Below are positions 53,579 to 62,133 of a stretch of 64,000 nucleotides of DNA, piece by piece. Each line of letters begins with the position of its first letter. The first letter of the stretch is position 1. The stretch is from CAXXOK01 sp963674895 (lineage in GTDB: Bacteria; Bacillota; Clostridia; Christensenellales; Aristaeellaceae): the NCBI GenBank assembly GCA_963674895.2, contig CAXXCY010000002.1:806001-870000 (forward strand), given 5' to 3'. The notes below the pieces were generated by a model. It was not told where the DNA came from and made no database searches. It worked only from the letters and a program-made list of their open reading frames with translations. A program made the translations under genes and the position numbers.

Positions 53579-54807
53579 GTGATCATTTCATTGAACAGCT
53601 CGATGGCGAACCGGTCCGTCATGCTGGATATGTAATCCAGGATCGCCTGGGCATAGGTTTCCTTGGCGGACAAATCGCCGTATATCTTCCTGTTTTCGCA
53701 TTGCAGGGCCAAGTCGCGAAGCTCGCCCGCCGGAACGATGTCCGTGTCGCAGTACCGCGCCAGCCATTTTTGGAAATACCGGACCGAAGCCGGATAGAAC
53801 TGCCGCTTGCTTTCCAGGGCGTCCCAGGAATGCCTGCCGTCGAAGCAATCGAAAAGCAGTTCGAAAATCTGGGTGATCACCAGCTCGGAGTATTTCTTGA
53901 ACGGCTGCTGCCGGGGGTGCCGGTAGATGTATTTGTAGTTGAAATCCTTGAGGTCGTTCATCTGCCGGAACATTTTCGGGCTCAGGCAGATTCCTTTTTG
54001 GGGCGAGCTGTTGGCGCATATATCGGTGATCATGTTGTACATGATGACGGACGTGTTCATCACGTTTTCGTCGTTGGCCTGCGCCATTTTCAGCAGCTTG
54101 TTTTTTTGCGTCTGGTCCAGAAATCCGAGGTGGATCGCGTCCTCGATATCGCGGCCGATATAGGCGATTTTATCGGATATCTTGACGACGCACCCTTCCC
54201 AGGTGGCCGCCTGATATTTGCCGGGCGTATCGAACATATCCAGCGGATACAGTTCGCTTCTGGGCATGAGCCCGTTTTCGTCCACTTCGCCGCAGTGGGA
54301 GATGATGCCGTCGCGCACGGCGTAGGTCAGGTTCAGGTTCTTGTTCTTTTTATACTTGTCCTCCAGAAGCTCGATCTCATCCACAAAGTGCAGGCTGTTT
54401 TTCTCGTGCCAGAAATCCTTGTTCAGATATTCCCTGGCAAGTGCTTTGAGCACGGTTTCCCCCTGATGGCCGAAGGGGGCGTGCCCCAGATCGTGCCCGA
54501 AGGAGATTGCCTTGGTCAGCTCCTCGTTGAGCCCCAGATATTTGGCGATGGTCGAGCTGACGGATTCCACATGGCCCACATGCTCCATGCGGGTGCAGAT
54601 GTGGTCGTTCTCGATGTTGAAAAACACCTGCGTTTTGTGCTTGAGGCGGCGGTACGCCTTGGAGTGCAGGATACGCGTATAATCGCGGGCAAAAGGGCTT
54701 CGGATATCATCGGACCGATGGTGCAGCTTGCCCTCCCTGGCCGTAAGCTGCTCCCAGAACGGATGGCCTTCGCACGCGGCATGCGCTTTGAATCGATTGC
54801 TCTGCAT
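53572..54807 (-). CDS. dgt: dGTP triphosphohydrolase-like HD protein
   Basis: A 411-residue HD-domain dNTPase, which removes triphosphate from deoxynucleotides. The metal-binding motifs are RMEHVGHVESVSSTIAKYLGL (H) and AISFGHDLGHAPFGHQGE (HD), with the substrate-binding YTRILHSKAYRRLKHKTQVF before them; a later DKIAYIGRDIEDA gives the last Asp. The length and motif order fit Dgt type 2/3. It is convergent with the transporter remnant, and overlaps its last bases. Confidence 0.92.
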   Translation of the reverse strand: MQSNRFKAHAACEGHPFWEQLTAREGKLHHRSDDIRSPFARDYTRILHSKAYRRLKHKTQVFFNIENDHICTRMEHVGHVESVSSTIAKYLGLNEELTKAISFGHDLGHAPFGHQGETVLKALAREYLNKDFWHEKNSLHFVDEIELLEDKYKKNKNLNLTYAVRDGIISHCGEVDENGLMPRSELYPLDMFDTPGKYQAATWEGCVVKISDKIAYIGRDIEDAIHLGFLDQTQKNKLLKMAQANDENVMNTSVIMYNMITDICANSSPQKGICLSPKMFRQMNDLKDFNYKYIYRHPRQQPFKKYSELVITQIFELLFDCFDGRHSWDALESKRQFYPASVRYFQKWLARYCDTDIVPAGELRDLALQCENRKIYGDLSAKETYAQAILDYISSMTDRFAIELFNEMITY

Positions 54808-54936
54808 AGGGCATTCTCCTTATGATCAAACGTTTGTAGCAAGGCGCGCAAACAAAACCGTTCGGTTTTGTCGATTTCTGCGTATTATTATATCACATAC
54901 GGGCGCGAAGGCATACAAACGGGATGGAACCGGAAG

Positions 54937-55785
54937 CTACAAAAGGATTTCCTCCCAGAGCGACGCGCCTGTTCCCAGGCGCAGCAGGCGCTTGAAGCCC
55001 GCCTGTTTGAGCATGGCGAGCGACTCCGCAAACGCGCAGTCCAGATATTGGGCGTTGTGGCAATCCGAGGTCAGGGTGACGTCGCCGCCCATCTCGCGCC
55101 ACGCGTCCAGCAAAAATCCGGCGGGATAGGGGAGGGTGTCATACCCCCGGGCAATGTTGCCGGTGTTGACCTCCAGCAGCCTGCAGCCGGAAAACGCGGT
55201 TTCCAGCGCGTCCAGCGCGGCGCGGCGGTAAGCGGGGTGGGAGGTATCCAGCCGGAATACCTTCGCGTGCTTGCGTACCACGTCGAAATGCCCGATAATA
55301 TCGGGCTTGTCGCGGGTTACCGTTTCGCCGAGCCGGCGGTAGTAGGCCTGCGCCAGCGCGATCGCGTCGCCGCCGAACACTTCGTTGAGGAAGGGAATCA
55401 GGATATCCTGCGATCCGTCCACGGCTTCCTTTTTGCCGTCTCCGTCCGCGGACAGGTAATGCACGGAGCCGATAATGAAATCGAACTGCGTGCGGTTGTG
55501 GTCCTTCAGCTCCTGCGGCGTCAGGCTGTCCTGCTCGATACCCACGTACAGCTTCGGCAGGATTCCCCGCTCGTCGTGTATTTTTTGAAGCGCGCGAAGC
55601 TCCGAAACATACGCCCGCTGCGCGGCGGCGGACATGCTGTAATCCGGATCGAAGTTCTGGTAGCCGTGCTCCGAAAAGCCCAGGCTCACAAACCCGAGCT
55701 CCTGCGCCCTGGCAATCAGGGTTTTTATATCGGAGCGCCCGTCGCAATAGGTGGTGTGTGTATGGGCGTTGGAGAGAAAGCTCAT
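54937..55785 (-). CDS. hisK: Histidinol-phosphatase (PHP family)
   Basis: Removes phosphate from histidinol phosphate, the penultimate histidine step. A 282-residue PHP protein: HTHTTYCDGRSD near the start, SEHGYQ, IEQDS, IIGSVHYL, GHFDVVRKH and LTSDCHNAQ supply the His/Asp metal ligands. The hisB gene here is only the dehydratase, so this enzyme completes the pathway. Its ATG overlaps the hisIE stop by 4 nt, which proves operon membership. HisJ and HisK names are both used for this family. Confidence 0.93.
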   Translation of the reverse strand: MSFLSNAHTHTTYCDGRSDIKTLIARAQELGFVSLGFSEHGYQNFDPDYSMSAAAQRAYVSELRALQKIHDERGILPKLYVGIEQDSLTPQELKDHNRTQFDFIIGSVHYLSADGDGKKEAVDGSQDILIPFLNEVFGGDAIALAQAYYRRLGETVTRDKPDIIGHFDVVRKHAKVFRLDTSHPAYRRAALDALETAFSGCRLLEVNTGNIARGYDTLPYPAGFLLDAWREMGGDVTLTSDCHNAQYLDCAFAESLAMLKQAGFKRLLRLGTGASLWEEILL

Positions 55786-56438
55786 CGCATGCGCTCCTGT
55801 TTCACTTTCGCGTCTACAACGTGGCGCTTGGCAAGCTCGCGCACCATATCCTCCAGAGAGATGCCCATTTCCGCCATCAGCACCATGCCGTGGTAGAGAA
55901 GGTCGCCGAGCTCGTACACGGTTTCCGCCTTGTCGCCCTTGGCGGCGGCGATGATGACCTCCGTGGATTCCTCGCCGACCTTTTTAAGGATCTTCTCCGC
56001 GCCCTTTTCAAACAGGTAGGTAGTGTAGCTGCCTTCTTTGGGCTCGTTTTTGCGGCCCTGAATCACGTCGTAAAGCGCCCGGATGGAAAACGGTTTGATT
56101 TCGCCGTCCTGGTACAGCTCCTGAAAAAAACAGCTTTCCGCGCCTGTGTGGCAGGCGGGGCCTGATTTTTTCACCTCGACCACCAGCGCGTCGCCGTCGC
56201 AGTCCGCGCGCATGGCGACGATTTTCTGCACGTTGCCGCTGGTTTCGCCCTTGCGCCACAGGCACTTGCGGCTGCGGCTGTAAAAGCAGGTGCGGCCTTC
56301 CGCAAGGCTGATTTCGAGGCTCTCGCGGTTCATGTACGCGAGCGTGAGCACCTCCTGGGTCGCGTAATCCTGCACGATCGCGGGGACCAGCCCCGCCTCG
56401 TCAAACTTGAGCTTGCTTTCGATTTCCTGAAAATTCAT
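55782..56438 (-). CDS. hisI: Phosphoribosyl-AMP cyclohydrolase / phosphoribosyl-ATP pyrophosphatase
   Basis: Bifunctional HisIE for steps 2 and 3. The HisI part (about residues 1-110) has AYMNRESLEISLAEGRTCFYSRSR, CLWRKGETSGNVQ and DCDGDALVV with CHTGAESCFF for zinc. The HisE part has YTTYLFEKGAEKILKKVGEESTEVIIAAK and ELGDLLYHGMVLM. The ATG at 56438 with GGAGGGCG upstream was chosen; the open frame runs further to 56468. It lies 30 nt after hisF. Confidence 0.96.
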   Translation of the reverse strand: MNFQEIESKLKFDEAGLVPAIVQDYATQEVLTLAYMNRESLEISLAEGRTCFYSRSRKCLWRKGETSGNVQKIVAMRADCDGDALVVEVKKSGPACHTGAESCFFQELYQDGEIKPFSIRALYDVIQGRKNEPKEGSYTTYLFEKGAEKILKKVGEESTEVIIAAAKGDKAETVYELGDLLYHGMVLMAEMGISLEDMVRELAKRHVVDAKVKQERMR

Positions 56439-56468
56439 TGCGCCCTCCGGCCGCAGTGCGGCGTCCAA

Positions 56469-57227
56469 TCATGATATCCGCATTGGGATTTGATGGTCCC
56501 TCAGCGTTCGCTTGAGTTCCCGGATATCCACCTCGCGGGAGTGGAAGATGCTGGCCGCTAAGCCCGCGTCCACGCGCGGCAGCTTGAACAGCTCGATAAA
56601 ATCTTCCGCTTTGCCCGCGCCGCCCGAGGCGATCAGCGGCAGGCGGACGGCGTCGGCGATGGCTGTGAGCATCGGGAGATCGAACCCGCCGCGCACGCCG
56701 TCGGTATCGATGGAGTTGACCACCACCTCGCCCGCGCCGGATTGCTCGCCGAACTTGACCCACTCCACGGCGTCCAGCCCCGTGTCCACGCGCCCGCCCT
56801 TGGCAAAGATATGAAACGACCCGTCCACGCGCTTGACGTCCATGGAAAGCACCACACACTGGTCGCCGTAGCGTTTAGCAGCTTCGGCGATGAGTTTCGG
56901 GTTTTTGATCGCGCCGGAGTTCACGCTTACCTTGTCCGCGCCGCACTTTAATACCCGGTCGAAATCATCCAGCGAGTTGATGCTGCCCCCGACCGTCAGC
57001 GGGATGAACACCTGCGCAGCCGTGCGCCGGAGCACGTCCGCGAACAGCGGCCTGCCCTCGAAGCTCGCCGTGATATCGTAAAACACGAGCTCGTCCGCGC
57101 CCGAATCGTTGTAGAAGGCCGCGAGGGCGACCGGGTCTTCAATATCACGCAAACCTTCGAAGTTCACGCCCTTGACCACCCGGCCGTTTCGTACGTCCAA
57201 ACAGGGGATAATCCGTTTCGTCAGCAT
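56469..57227 (-). CDS. hisF: Imidazole glycerol phosphate synthase, cyclase subunit
   Basis: Forms IGP and AICAR with ammonia from HisH. The 252-residue (beta/alpha)8 barrel has catalytic Asp11 in IIPCLDVRNGRVVKGVNF and the second Asp in VLSMDVKRVDG. The phosphate loops TVGGSI and ASGGAGKAEDF are present. Its ATG overlaps hisA by 7 nt. Confidence 0.98.
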   Translation of the reverse strand: MLTKRIIPCLDVRNGRVVKGVNFEGLRDIEDPVALAAFYNDSGADELVFYDITASFEGRPLFADVLRRTAAQVFIPLTVGGSINSLDDFDRVLKCGADKVSVNSGAIKNPKLIAEAAKRYGDQCVVLSMDVKRVDGSFHIFAKGGRVDTGLDAVEWVKFGEQSGAGEVVVNSIDTDGVRGGFDLPMLTAIADAVRLPLIASGGAGKAEDFIELFKLPRVDAGLAASIFHSREVDIRELKRTLRDHQIPMRIS

Positions 57228-57946
57228 GCGTCGTCTCCTTTGGCAATATCGAGCGCGCGTTTGAGCGAGAGCTTGCCCGTATACAGCGCCTGGCCGATGA
57301 TCGCGCCGTACACGCCCAAACCGCGCAGGGCGGTGATTTCTGTTTCGAAGGAAATCCCGCCGGACGCGATCACCTGCAGCCCTTCGATGGCTTTGAGCCG
57401 TTCATAGGCGGCGAGGTTCGTGCCCATAAGCAGGCCGTCCTTAGCGATATCGGTATAGATGACGGTGGAGATTCCCGCCTCAAAAAGCCTGCGGCAGAAA
57501 TCAAACCCCTCCAGACCGGATACGTTCGTCCAGCCGTGGATCGCGACCAGCCCGTCCTTTACGTCCACGCCGGCGACCAGGCTCCCGCCGTATTGCCTGC
57601 CCATGCGCCTAACAAACTCGAAGTCCTCCACGGCGGCCGAGCCGAGGATGACCCGCTTCACGCCCATGGAGAGGTAGTCCTTAATTGTCCGTTCGTCGCG
57701 GATTCCGCCGCCCACCTCGACGTCCAGCGGCAGCTTGCAAAGCTCGCGGATGACCGCGCGGTTTTTTGGGCTGCCGTCCTTCGCGCCGTCCAGGTCCACC
57801 GCGTGCAGGTGTTCCGCGCCGGCATACAGGAAGCCCTTGGCGGTTTCCACGGGATCGTCGGAATACACGGTCATGCGGTCGTAATCGCCCTGCTTTAGGC
57901 GCACCGCCTTGCCGCCGCGCAGGTCGATGGCGGGAAAGATCAGCAT
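57221..57946 (-). CDS. hisA: ProFAR isomerase
   Basis: Isomerises ProFAR to PRFAR. The 241-residue barrel begins MLIFPAIDLRGGKAVRLKQGDY with Asp8, has VEVGGGIRDE and VIYTDIAKDGLLMGTN with the second catalytic Asp, and ASGGISFETEI for phosphate binding. It lies 3 nt after hisH. Confidence 0.98.
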   Translation of the reverse strand: MLIFPAIDLRGGKAVRLKQGDYDRMTVYSDDPVETAKGFLYAGAEHLHAVDLDGAKDGSPKNRAVIRELCKLPLDVEVGGGIRDERTIKDYLSMGVKRVILGSAAVEDFEFVRRMGRQYGGSLVAGVDVKDGLVAIHGWTNVSGLEGFDFCRRLFEAGISTVIYTDIAKDGLLMGTNLAAYERLKAIEGLQVIASGGISFETEITALRGLGVYGAIIGQALYTGKLSLKRALDIAKGDDAC

Positions 57947-57949
57947 AGC

Positions 57950-58561
57950 TTACGCTCCTTTGGCAAAATTGGATAGGATTTGCAGGCCGGTTTCGCCGCT
58001 CTTCTCGGGGTGGAACTGCGTGCCGCATACGTTCCCGTTTCGCACGATCGCCGTCAGCGGGACGCCGTACTGCGCGGTGGCGACCAGCGCTTCGTCGCAG
58101 TCCGCGGCGTAAAAGCTGTGCACGAAGTATACGAAATCGCCCTGTTTAACGCCTTTAAGCAGCGGGTCGTCCGGCTTTCGGATGTCCAGGCTGTTCCAGC
58201 CCATGTGCGGCACCTTGAGGCCGCCCACGAGCGGCGCCATCGATTCCACATGCCCCCGGATCAGCCCCAGCCCCTTGTGCTCGCCGTACTCAAAGCCCGT
58301 GTCAAATAAAAGCTGCATCCCCAGACACACGCCCAGCAGCGGCTTGCCCTGTGCCGCCTGCTCAACAAGCAGCGTGTCCAGACGCAGGGCGCGCAGCTTG
58401 TCCGCCGCGTCGCCGAACGCGCCCACGCCGGGCAGGATGATCCTGTCCGCGCCGCGCAGCGTATCCGCGTCGCGGGTGACGAGGCCCTCCGCGCCGATGT
58501 GGTTTAAGGAGCATGTCAGCGAATAGAGGTTGCCCACACCGTAGTCGACGATCGCGATCAT
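57950..58561 (-). CDS. hisH: Imidazole glycerol phosphate synthase, glutaminase subunit
   Basis: Class I glutamine amidotransferase that feeds ammonia to HisF. The 203-residue protein has the nucleophile elbow LLGVCLGMQLLF, the oxyanion region ILPGVGAFGDA and the catalytic His/Glu in GTQFHPEKSGETG. It overlaps hisB by 4 nt. Confidence 0.98.
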   Translation of the reverse strand: MIAIVDYGVGNLYSLTCSLNHIGAEGLVTRDADTLRGADRIILPGVGAFGDAADKLRALRLDTLLVEQAAQGKPLLGVCLGMQLLFDTGFEYGEHKGLGLIRGHVESMAPLVGGLKVPHMGWNSLDIRKPDDPLLKGVKQGDFVYFVHSFYAADCDEALVATAQYGVPLTAIVRNGNVCGTQFHPEKSGETGLQILSNFAKGA

Positions 58562-59157
58562 GCGTTGCCTCCCAGCGTCCCCTTGGTGGAGGGGATATCG
58601 TCGGCAAACGCGGGGTCAATCGCCGCGGCCGCACGCAGCGCGCGGCCCGCGGCCTTGAACATCGCCTCCAGAATGTGGTGCGTGTTCTCGCCCGCGAGCT
58701 GGCGCAGGTGCAGCGTGACGCGCGCCTCCCGCGTCAGCGCGAGAAAGAATTCCTTCACAAGCTCGGTATCAAACGTCCCGACCTTCTGCGAGGGGAGATC
58801 GGCGGAGAACCCCAGTGTGCCGCGCCCGCTCAGGTCCACGGCGGCGAGCACCAGCGCCTCATCCATCGGCAGAACGCAGTCCGCAAAGCGCGTCACTCCG
58901 CGCAGATCGGAAAGCGCGTCTCTCAACGCCTGCCCGAGCGCGATGCCGACGTCCTCCACGGTGTGGTGGTCGTCCACCTGCGTGTCGCCCTTGCAGGAAA
59001 GCGTCAGGTCGAAGCGTGCGTGCTTGGCAAACAGCGTAAGCATGTGGTCCAGAAACCCGCATCCCGTCTGAATCTCGGAGCTCCCCTTGCCGTCCAGGTT
59101 GAGCGTGAGGGCGATGTCGGTTTCCGCGGTGGTCCGGTTGACGCTTGCGGTTCTCAT
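58558..59157 (-). CDS. hisB: Imidazoleglycerol-phosphate dehydratase
   Basis: The 199-residue monofunctional dehydratase has both metal-binding motifs DDHHTVEDVGIALGQAL and the later THHILEAMFKAAGRAL, with the substrate loop FGTGCGFLDHML-type (QTGCGFLDHMLTLFAKH). No phosphatase domain is fused, consistent with the separate PHP phosphatase. It overlaps hisC by 4 nt. Confidence 0.98.
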   Translation of the reverse strand: MRTASVNRTTAETDIALTLNLDGKGSSEIQTGCGFLDHMLTLFAKHARFDLTLSCKGDTQVDDHHTVEDVGIALGQALRDALSDLRGVTRFADCVLPMDEALVLAAVDLSGRGTLGFSADLPSQKVGTFDTELVKEFFLALTREARVTLHLRQLAGENTHHILEAMFKAAGRALRAAAAIDPAFADDIPSTKGTLGGNA

Positions 59158-60221
59158 GCCGAGGCCTCCTTCATGAGTTCGATCGTTTTTTCAAGCAGGG
59201 TTCGCATCTGTTCGGCGCTGCCGACGGTGATGCGCACATGATTTTTGAGCAGCGGATCGTTGAAATAGCGCACCAGCACGCCCTTTGCCTTCAGCCCCCT
59301 GTAATAGGCTTCGCCCGTCATTTTCGGCGGGGAAGCGAACAGGAAATTGGCGGCGCTGTCCGCCACGGAGAACCCGAGGGCGCGCAGGTCGTCCGCGCTT
59401 TGCTCGCGCTGGGCGACGATGCCGCTGACGCAGGATTGGAAGTACGCCGTATCCCGCATGGCTTCGATGCCTGCAAGCATCGTCAGGCTGTTGATGGAAT
59501 AGGGGTTGAAGGAATTCTTGATGCGGTTCAGGTCGTCGATGATCTCCGCCGACGCTAGCGCGTAGCCCAGCCGCCCGCCCGCCAGCGACCGGGATTTGGA
59601 ATAGGTGCGCACGATCAGCAGGTTGGGGTAGACCTTTAGCAGCGGCAGGCAGGTTTCGCCGCCGAAATCGATATACGCCTCGTCGATCAACACCACGCTG
59701 TCTCTGTTGGTCTTCAGGATTTCCTCGATACCGGACAGCGGCATGGCGATGGAGGTCGGCGCGTTGGGATTGGCGATGGCGATCGGCATGCCGAGGCTGC
59801 AGAACTTCTCTGCCGGGATTGTGAAATCCTTGTCGAGCGGGACCACCGTTCCGATGAGGCCGTACAGCCGCGCGTATACCTTGTAAAACCCGTAGCTGAT
59901 CTCGGGATAGGCAAAGCCGCGCCCATCCCCGTAGGCCATGAAGGCGAAGGCCAGCACCTCGTCCGAGCCGTTGCCCGTAAACACGTTTGCAGGCTGCAGG
60001 CCGTACTGTGCGGCAATGGTTTCGCACAGCGTTTTCGCCAGAGGATCGGGGTAAAGGTTCAGCCGCGAGATGATCTGGCGGTTCAGCGCTTCCACCACGC
60101 GCGGGGAGGGCGGGAAGGGGCTTTCGTTGGTATTGAGCTTCACGTACTGCTGGTCCTGCGGCTGTTCCCCGGGCACATACGGCGTGAGGGTTTGCAGGCG
60201 TTCCACAAGAAAACGGCTCAT
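59154..60221 (-). CDS. hisC: Histidinol-phosphate aminotransferase
   Basis: A 355-residue fold-type I PLP enzyme. Features: KLNTNESPFPPSP, FTGNGSDEVLAFAF, NPNAPTS, IDEAYIDFGG, and the PLP Lys in RTYSKSRSLAGGRLGYA. The C-terminal RITVG Arg binds the phosphate/carboxylate. The ATG at 60219-60221 overlaps the hisD stop (ATGA); a longer open frame into hisD is spurious. Confidence 0.97.
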   Translation of the reverse strand: MSRFLVERLQTLTPYVPGEQPQDQQYVKLNTNESPFPPSPRVVEALNRQIISRLNLYPDPLAKTLCETIAAQYGLQPANVFTGNGSDEVLAFAFMAYGDGRGFAYPEISYGFYKVYARLYGLIGTVVPLDKDFTIPAEKFCSLGMPIAIANPNAPTSIAMPLSGIEEILKTNRDSVVLIDEAYIDFGGETCLPLLKVYPNLLIVRTYSKSRSLAGGRLGYALASAEIIDDLNRIKNSFNPYSINSLTMLAGIEAMRDTAYFQSCVSGIVAQREQSADDLRALGFSVADSAANFLFASPPKMTGEAYYRGLKAKGVLVRYFNDPLLKNHVRITVGSAEQMRTLLEKTIELMKEASA

Positions 60222-61507
60222 GGCAGTTCCTCCATCCGGATGCCCACGGCCCGCGCGTGCGCGGTCAGGCCTTCGCTGTGCGCAAACCGCGTTGCGTCCT
60301 CGCCGGCGGCCAGAAGCGCCTCGCGGGAATAGTACAGGAAGCTCGAGCGCTTGATGAAATCGTCCACGCCCAGCGGCGAGGCAAAGCGCGCCGCGCCGGA
60401 CGTCGGCAGGGTGTGGTTCGGGCCCGCGAGATAGTCGCCCAGCGTTTCCGGGCAGTAGCGGCCCAGGAACACGCTGCCCGCGTTTTTTATCAGCGGCAGC
60501 CAATCGAACGGCTCGTCCACGCACAGCTCGAGGTGCTCCGGGGCGATGGCGTTGGCGATGCCGCAGCCGATGGCGAGGTTGGGCACGAGGATAATCCTGG
60601 CGTTGCCGTCGATGGAGGCGCGGGCGATTTTCTGCCGGGCGAGCAGCGGGAGCTGCGCCTCGATCTCCGCCTGCACCTGCGCGGCCAGTGTTTCCGAATC
60701 GGTAATTAGCCAGGAGGCCGCCAGCACGTCATGCTCGGCCTGGCTCAACAGGTCGGCAGCGAGCCAGGCGGGGTTTGATTTCGCGTCGGAAATGACCAAA
60801 ATCTCGCTCGGGCCCGCGATGGTATCGATCGCCACGGCGCCCTGCGCGAAGCAAAGCTGCTTGGCGGTGGTCACGTAGATATTGCCAGGCCCCAGAATTT
60901 TGTCCACGCGCCGGATGGTCTGCGTGCCGTAGGCGAGCGCCGCGACGGCCTGCGCGCCGCCGAGCTTGACGATTTCCTGTATGCCCGCGATCTTCGCGGC
61001 GGCCAGTATCACATCGGGAACGCCGCCGCTTTCGTCGGGCGGCGTGGTCATCACGATACGGCCCACGCCCGCGATCTTGGCGGGGATGGCGGCCATGAGC
61101 ACGGAACTGGGGTAGCGCGCCGTGCCGCCGGGCACGTACAGACCGGCGCTTTCCAAAGGCAGGATGCGCTGTCCGAGCACCACGCCGTTTTCCCGCTTGT
61201 CGGTGAAGCCTTCCCGCTGCTGCTGCTCGTGGTAGCGTGTGATATTGCCCGCCGCGCGCCGCATGGTCCCGATCAGCGCGGGAACGACGCGCGCGAAACC
61301 TTCTTCGATCTCCCGCTGCGAAACCGTCAGCGACTTGAGCTTCGCGCCGTCGAACCGTTCGGCGTATTCCAGCGCCGCCTCGTCGCCGCGCGCCTTTACG
61401 TCGTCCAAAATGGCCTGTACGGTTTGGGTCACGTCCCGCGTGGGGACGGAGGCGCGGTTTAAAAGCTCTTCCAGCGGCTGGCCTGCGTAGCGAACGATCT
61501 GTATCAT
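60218..61507 (-). CDS. hisD: Histidinol dehydrogenase
   Basis: Catalyses the last two NAD-dependent oxidations to histidine. The 429-residue protein has VPGGTARYPSSVLM, the NAD/substrate segment GPGNIYVTTAKQL, IDTIAGPSEILVI, LLSQAEHDVLA with zinc ligands, and APEHLEL...YCPETLGDYLAGPNHTLPT. It overlaps hisG and hisC by 4 nt. Confidence 0.98.
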   Translation of the reverse strand: MIQIVRYAGQPLEELLNRASVPTRDVTQTVQAILDDVKARGDEAALEYAERFDGAKLKSLTVSQREIEEGFARVVPALIGTMRRAAGNITRYHEQQQREGFTDKRENGVVLGQRILPLESAGLYVPGGTARYPSSVLMAAIPAKIAGVGRIVMTTPPDESGGVPDVILAAAKIAGIQEIVKLGGAQAVAALAYGTQTIRRVDKILGPGNIYVTTAKQLCFAQGAVAIDTIAGPSEILVISDAKSNPAWLAADLLSQAEHDVLAASWLITDSETLAAQVQAEIEAQLPLLARQKIARASIDGNARIILVPNLAIGCGIANAIAPEHLELCVDEPFDWLPLIKNAGSVFLGRYCPETLGDYLAGPNHTLPTSGAARFASPLGVDDFIKRSSFLYYSREALLAAGEDATRFAHSEGLTAHARAVGIRMEELP

Positions 61508-62133
61508 GCGTTTTCTCCCTGCCGCTTCAGCGCGTCCGTCAGGCGCTGGATTTCCGCGGCTTTGAATTTCATCGAGGCTTTATTGGCAATCAGGCGCGCG
61601 CTGACGGGAAGGATGGTTTCCAGGACTTCCAGATGGTTTTGCCTGAGCGTCGTGCCGGTTTCCACAAGGTCCACGATCACGTCGGACAGCCCCAGAATTG
61701 GTGCGAGCTCGATGGAACCGTTGAGCTTGATGATGTCGATCTCGCGGCTCTTGGAGGCGTAGTAGGCCTTGGCGATGGCGGGGTACTTGGTCGCCACGCG
61801 CAGCGGCGCGGTGAAGTCCTCCCGGAAATCCACGGGCGCGGCCACGCACATGCGGCACTTGCCGAAGCCCAGGTCCATCAGCTCGTATACGTCGTTCTCG
61901 CCTTCCAAAAGGGTGTCCTTGCCGCAGATGCCCACGTCCGCCGCACCGCGCTCCACATAGATCGCGACGTCGCTGGGCTTGACCAGCAGATAGCGCACAC
62001 GGCCGCTCTCGTCAAAGATCACCAGCCGCCGGTCGTCGGCCTGCACGCCGCCGCAGTCGTATTCGCAGGCGGCGAACAGCTTGCAGACCCTGTCCCCCAG
62101 CCGGCCCTTGGGAAGCGCAATGGTAAACATCAT
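61504..62133 (-). CDS. hisG: ATP phosphoribosyltransferase, short form catalytic subunit
   Basis: Starts histidine synthesis from ATP and PRPP. At 209 residues it is the short form, which lacks the C-terminal allosteric domain and needs HisZ. Features: IALPKGRL at the N-terminus, VERGAADVGICGKDTL, and the PRPP-binding VDLVETGTTLRQNHLEV. It overlaps hisZ by 4 nt, consistent with complex formation. Confidence 0.98.
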   Translation of the reverse strand: MMFTIALPKGRLGDRVCKLFAACEYDCGGVQADDRRLVIFDESGRVRYLLVKPSDVAIYVERGAADVGICGKDTLLEGENDVYELMDLGFGKCRMCVAAPVDFREDFTAPLRVATKYPAIAKAYYASKSREIDIIKLNGSIELAPILGLSDVIVDLVETGTTLRQNHLEVLETILPVSARLIANKASMKFKAAEIQRLTDALKRQGENA